DNA from: an uncultured Clostridia bacterium
GTDB taxonomy: Bacteria; Bacillota; Clostridia; Oscillospirales; Oscillospiraceae
Reading direction: 5' to 3'
DNA length: 8,134 bases
Assembly: GCA_947177005.1 (NCBI GenBank)
Contig: CAMWSZ010000113.1
Span: 1 to 8,134 of the forward strand
Shown: piece by piece, positions 5,660-8,134 of the stretch
Numbering within the stretch: position 1 is the first letter of the stretch
Layout of the letters: the number at the start of each line of letters is the position of its first letter
Notes under the pieces: model-generated
What the model was told of the DNA's origin: nothing
What the model saw: only the letters and a program-made list of their open reading frames with translations
Database searches by the model: none
Program-made: the position numbers and the translations under genes

Positions 5660-6836
5660 CCTCATAGCCTCCGTTCAGGATCTGGATGCTGTTGACCTGC
5701 GCCAGCTGGGGAATCATCTCCGTAATATCATAGCTCATATCTGCGCCAAGAACCGGGTTCCCATCCCGCAGGTGGGTAAAGACCGGGGACACCAGATCGA
5801 TCCGCTTGATACCCGTCTCCATCAAAAGGCTGTAGAGTTTGGACGGATTGATGTCACGCCCCAGCTTCCCGCACTGCCAGGCCACATACCTGTCGACTGC
5901 GGCCTGCACCGCCGCCGCAATCTCCGCTCCGCTGCGGGTACTCTGCTGCGGAATGTAGTAGGTGAACCGAATATCATAAGGGACAATCTCCGCATCCTCC
6001 ACATAAACCAGATCAGTCAGCGGACGGTGTTCATCTGCGCTACAGGCGGCCAGCACGTCCCGTTTCAGCTCGTCCGTAGCCAGGGTGCCATCGTCCATGA
6101 GAACGTAGAGCTTGACGATGCCGGGTGTGGGGGAGTTGGCCGCTACGTCCGCTATTTTCGTGCTGACCTGCATAGCCCAGTAGATGTATGCGCCACGCGC
6201 TCCCGCGCAGCTGTAGGCGTCCATAGATGCTCTCATAAGCTGATAATACTCCTCGTCTGTTGGTATGTCGGAACCGCCGTCTGACACAGTGACATTGGCG
6301 CAGCCCGAATAGAACTCGTACACATCCACTATGGTGTTAATCTGACCGGCAGCGTAGCCGTTCCCCACAAGCCCCGGAGTCTGACATTGTACATCCGCAT
6401 CGACGGAACTGCCTCCTGCAGGAACGTAGTGATCTATGAGTGTTTCCCATACCAGCGTATTGCTGGAGTCGGTTACGCGGGTACCAGCGGGAATCAAAAT
6501 TGCCTGTTCCTGCGGCTCTGAAATCTGAAAACGTATCTTGCAGGACGCAGGCTTTGCCGCCGGGCGGGATTGGATATAGGTCAGTTCCGCTAAGGCATCC
6601 AGATTCGCGCCGTCCGCACGGCTGGGGATGTTCTGGTTGGCACTCCAGTTGTTCAGAATTCTATCCTGCACAATCACATGGGCCACCCAACGGATAAAAC
6701 CCATCATCGGATTGGACGGATGAACCGTTATTTTGGTAATCAGCTCGAATGCCTGTATCAGTTCAGAAACAACCTCGTCTGTATCGGTGGGGATAAACTG
6801 ATAGGCAGGATTTCGCCGGATCTCTTTATTCTCCAA
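5652..6836 (-). CDS. Baseplate protein J-like (gp47 family), TTG start
   Basis: A baseplate wedge protein of the gpJ/gp47 family, 394 residues from the proposed TTG start. Seen are A-N-L-D-A-L-A-E-L (about 77-85), I-P-A-G-T-R-V (115-121), and a G-G-S-D-I-P-T-D-E-E-Y-Y-Q-L-M-R segment (187-202), followed by the GARGAYIYWA region (212-221), the best-known landmark of the family. Near the end G-R-D-I-N-P-S-K-L-Y (326-335) and G-I-K-R-I-D-L-V-S-P follow. The reading frame is open back to 7088, but the first 84 residues are out-of-frame gpW sequence (basic, Trp/Arg-rich) and do not resemble gpJ. The TTG at 6834-6836 has GGAGG 9 nt upstream (plus strand CCTCC at 6846-6850), and the protein then begins ENKEIRRNPAYQF. 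The stop TAA overlaps the next small gene. Confidence 0.88.
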   Translation of the reverse strand: MENKEIRRNPAYQFIPTDTDEVVSELIQAFELITKITVHPSNPMMGFIRWVAHVIVQDRILNNWSANQNIPSRADGANLDALAELTYIQSRPAAKPASCKIRFQISEPQEQAILIPAGTRVTDSSNTLVWETLIDHYVPAGGSSVDADVQCQTPGLVGNGYAAGQINTIVDVYEFYSGCANVTVSDGGSDIPTDEEYYQLMRASMDAYSCAGARGAYIYWAMQVSTKIADVAANSPTPGIVKLYVLMDDGTLATDELKRDVLAACSADEHRPLTDLVYVEDAEIVPYDIRFTYYIPQQSTRSGAEIAAAVQAAVDRYVAWQCGKLGRDINPSKLYSLLMETGIKRIDLVSPVFTHLRDGNPVLGADMSYDITEMIPQLAQVNSIQILNGGYEDE

Positions 6837-7143
6837 TGATTTCCACCTCCACGGTTGGCCACTCCGTTCCCGGCTGAAGCATACGTGATTCAAACGTAAG
6901 GTTAACAAAGCTCGCTCGCGGCTCCCACCGCTCAATGGCCTCTTTAACCTCCGCACGCATCGCCATCCGTGCTTTAAGCGTCGGCTTGTCCAGGAAAGTT
7001 GTGGACAGTCCAAATTCACGATATAAGGGGATACTGCCTTTAGGTGTGGCCAGAATGAAAGCGATATTTTGCAGTACATCGGAAACAAGATCGGTGTTGA
7101 AGCGAATATGTTTCAAATCCGCTGCTTTTGTTGTATAACCCAC
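6826..7143 (-). CDS. Baseplate wedge protein gpW / gp25-like
   Basis: A protein of 105 residues of the GPW/gp25 family, the wedge component that joins the baseplate to the tail sheath. Seen directly are N-x-D-L-V-S-D-V-L-Q-N-I-A-F-I-L-A-T-P-K-G-S (about 16-37), then P-L-Y-R-E-F-G-L (39-46), a helix with M-R-A-E-V-K-E-A-I-E-R-W-E-P-R (62-76), and a C-terminal strand ending in V-E-V-E-I-I-G-E. The E-R-W-E-P-R pattern is typical of the family. The length is normal. The start codon is GTG at 7141-7143, with GGAGG (plus strand CCTCC at 7152-7156) 8 nt upstream; no nearby in-frame ATG fits as well. Its 3' end carries the ribosome site and TTG start of the gpJ gene, so W and J overlap by 11 bp and are probably translationally coupled. 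Confidence 0.9.
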   Translation of the reverse strand: MGYTTKAADLKHIRFNTDLVSDVLQNIAFILATPKGSIPLYREFGLSTTFLDKPTLKARMAMRAEVKEAIERWEPRASFVNLTFESRMLQPGTEWPTVEVEIIGE

Positions 7144-7158
7144 CTGTACCGCCTCCTC

Positions 7159-7581
7159 TCAGAAGTCTTTGCTCAGGTATTCCTGAAGGCTGACGGACAC
7201 AGTGGAAGCGTAAATATCGCCGTTCACATCTGTGTACTCAACCTTTATCTTGAACGATACAACCGTCCACCGGTATTTCCCATAGCCGTGTTCACCAAGG
7301 ACCAACTGAAGAGCGGTTCCTTCGCGCTTGTATTTCCACAGCTTTGTGACTTCATCCATAGGATTCACGCCAAGTTCTGCCAGGAATGTAATATCGAATG
7401 TAATCTTGTCGGGGTCCAGACCGACAAACTCGGTGAGGGCGTGGGTCAGATGCCGCTGATGGACGGCATAGCGTGCGGAACCGGACCATGTCATATTTTT
7501 GAGGGTTTCTACTGTTTTGGAAGACACCTGAAAAAGCAGTCCCTCCTCGGCGCTGGTGCCAAGATAGCCAATTACCGCCAC
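7159..7581 (-). CDS. Tail protein gpU-like
   Basis: A protein of 140 residues matching the general form of the P2 GpU family, a small tail protein placed at or near the tail/baseplate and needed for tail assembly. Recognisable features are an early LGT...LLFQVSSKTVETL strand-loop, a His/Gln-containing segment (AVHQRHLTHALTEFVGLDPDKITFDITF), and a W-K-Y-K-R-E-G-T-A-L-Q-L-V-L-G strand. The C-terminus has a long beta run ending in S-V-S-L-Q-E-Y. The start is GTG at 7579-7581, with GGAGG 9 nt upstream, and it overlaps the end of the gpV gene by about 10 bp, which suggests coupled translation. The stop is TGA at 7159-7161, 15 nt before the gpW start. In P2 itself U lies beside D; here U sits between V and W. 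The family assignment is from pattern and context, not a search. Confidence 0.75.
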   Translation of the reverse strand: MAVIGYLGTSAEEGLLFQVSSKTVETLKNMTWSGSARYAVHQRHLTHALTEFVGLDPDKITFDITFLAELGVNPMDEVTKLWKYKREGTALQLVLGEHGYGKYRWTVVSFKIKVEYTDVNGDIYASTVSVSLQEYLSKDF

Positions 7582-7958
7582 GGTCTGATTCCTCCTATCA
7601 CAAATCCATCCGCGCCGAACACAGGCAGATAGATGACCAGCACCAAATCGCCCACCTTCGGCATATACGGTTTCCGGATAATTTTGTGTTTGTGGGGCAC
7701 ATATCTTGTTTCACCGGCCTGCGCCTCTTTGTCCTCTGTTTCAAACTCCGTCCACTGAGGATCGTCGTATTCATAGTTCGGAGTAACATCCTGGCTGATC
7801 AGAACCGGCAGCCAGCCGGAGTCCATCTGGTCATCCTCAAACCATACCCGCACCAGACGTTTATCCAAGTCCGGGTCTCTGTCCATAACCTTGCCGACAC
7901 GAACGATTCCGTTCAACACCTCACTGACCAGATTTTCCCGATTCTCTTCCTCTGTCAA
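7572..7958 (-). CDS. Baseplate assembly protein V-like central spike (gpV/gp45 family)
   Basis: A protein of 128 residues, very probably the central tail spike hub protein of the P2 gpV / Mu gp45 family, which trimerises beneath the tail tube and helps pierce the envelope. Visible are the OB-fold hallmarks: an early G-x-V strand (about residues 17-25), R-L-V-R-V-W-F (34-40), W-L-P-V-L (49-53), and a late MPKVGDLVLVIYLP segment followed by GADGFVIGGIRPW. It is shorter than P2 gpV (about 211 residues) and ends soon after the OB fold, with no obvious beta-helical tip or metal-binding apex. The start is TTG at 7956-7958, with GGAGG (CCTCC at 7967-7971 on the plus strand) 8 nt upstream; the gpD stop overlaps this leader. 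The last bases overlap the start of the gpU-like gene. The family call is secure; whether a separate tip protein exists cannot be seen here. Confidence 0.85.
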   Translation of the reverse strand: MTEEENRENLVSEVLNGIVRVGKVMDRDPDLDKRLVRVWFEDDQMDSGWLPVLISQDVTPNYEYDDPQWTEFETEDKEAQAGETRYVPHKHKIIRKPYMPKVGDLVLVIYLPVFGADGFVIGGIRPWR

Positions 7959-8114
7959 TCAGTACCCCTCCAAACATCTCCGCGCTGTAATTTTGGTGGT
8001 GTATCCGCCGGTCGAACTGACGGTATGGACTGCCTGCTTAATGATATACTTGCCGTCCCAGCCACCCCAGTCATCTAATTGAATCGTGACGACCGCCACC
8101 AGTGCAGGGGCTGT
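7959..8114 (-). CDS. C-terminal fragment of gpD-like tail protein (late control D), possibly broken
   Basis: This is the last 51 codons of a gene entering from the right edge, ending in TGA at 7959-7961. The translation contains LDDWGGWDGKYIIKQAVHTV and then GGYTTKITARRCLEGY, which fits the C-terminal beta domain of Firmicute gpD-family proteins (the hub ring to which the spike binds): W-x-G-x-W/F-DGKY, a His-Thr-Val strand, a GY-T-T strand and a terminal LEGY. Upstream in the same frame there are two stops in a row (TAA at 8118-8120 and TAG at 8115-8117), so the frame cannot simply continue into the rest of gpD. No ribosome site precedes an internal GTG. Possible explanations are a frameshift, an inserted element, a degraded gene or a sequencing error close to the edge. 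The family call is fairly sure; the state of the gene is not. It lies directly upstream of the spike gene, as expected for gpD. Confidence 0.6.
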   Translation of the reverse strand, partial: TAPALVAVVTIQLDDWGGWDGKYIIKQAVHTVSSTGGYTTKITARRCLEGY

Positions 8115-8134
8115 CTATTATACAAATCTCCGAG

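Noticed and set aside
5660..5665. Earlier ATG for the small gene between gpJ and gpI
   Set aside because: It lies only 2 nt from the GGAGG, too close for normal initiation; the ATG at 5657-5659 is 8 nt away.
5502..6284. Long plus-strand open frame (260 codons) opposite gpJ
   Set aside because: It lies wholly antisense to clear gpJ and small-gene coding sequence, shows no recognisable domain, and is explained by the codon use of the minus-strand genes.
6837..7088. N-terminal extension of the gpJ frame back to an ATG at 7088
   Set aside because: This stretch is gpW read out of frame, its translation is Arg/Trp-rich and unlike gpJ, and the TTG at 6834-6836 has a well-spaced GGAGG.
7069..7632. 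Plus-strand open frame of 187 codons opposite gpU and gpW
   Set aside because: It is antisense to well-supported tail genes, and its protein text shows no coherent domain.
1..8134. CRISPR array, tRNA, rRNA, insertion sequence or phage attachment site
   Set aside because: I saw no regularly spaced direct repeats, no cloverleaf-like sequence, no transposase text and no terminal repeats.

Overview
The window is the distal end of a contractile-tail (myovirus-type) structural operon from a prophage or phage of a Gram-positive gut-type bacterium, probably a Clostridia-class Firmicute. Every convincing gene lies on the minus strand, so the operon reads from high to low coordinates. GC content is moderate. 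Genes are packed with overlaps of a few bases or short gaps, and most starts follow a strong GGAGG-type ribosome site. The order matches the P2-like tail block: the end of gpD, then gpV spike, gpU, gpW/gp25, gpJ, a small unknown protein, gpI and a gpH-like tail fibre.

Right part (about 4480-8134): baseplate genes. Four consecutive genes (V, U, W, J) start with TTG, GTG, GTG and TTG, each with GGAGG 8-9 nt upstream. The gpD fragment at the right edge has tandem stop codons just upstream of its recognisable C-terminus. gpI carries an unusual tail of six 27-residue repeats.

Middle part (about 1914-4480): a gpH-like fibre and three small proteins. One domain of about 83 residues occurs twice in the fibre and once more as most of the 119-residue protein. 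A short T-x-E-x-[IV]-x-x-[IL]-F motif recurs in the fibre and in two of the small proteins. A 12-bp perfect hairpin lies between two of these genes.

Left part (1-1911): a 567-residue adhesin-type protein with a coiled-coil stalk, three Ig-like beta domains and a C-type-lectin-like C-terminal domain of the DUF6273 / sulfatase-modifying-factor kind. It is the most interesting item. Its last 60 or so codons look like the variable region of a diversity-generating retroelement (DGR): long runs of NNY codons, a GC-rich end, and just past the stop codon a GC-rich 8-bp hairpin that can fold to a GAAA loop, as known for DGR target sites. A terminator-like structure and minus-strand promoter candidates follow and point off the left edge, where the template repeat and reverse transcriptase would be expected. 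Neither is inside this window, so the DGR assignment is an inference.

Working model: D, V, U, W, J and I build the hub, spike and baseplate wedges. The gpH-like fibre and the small proteins decorate or extend the baseplate, and the 567-residue protein is the receptor-binding tip that a DGR could diversify to change host range.
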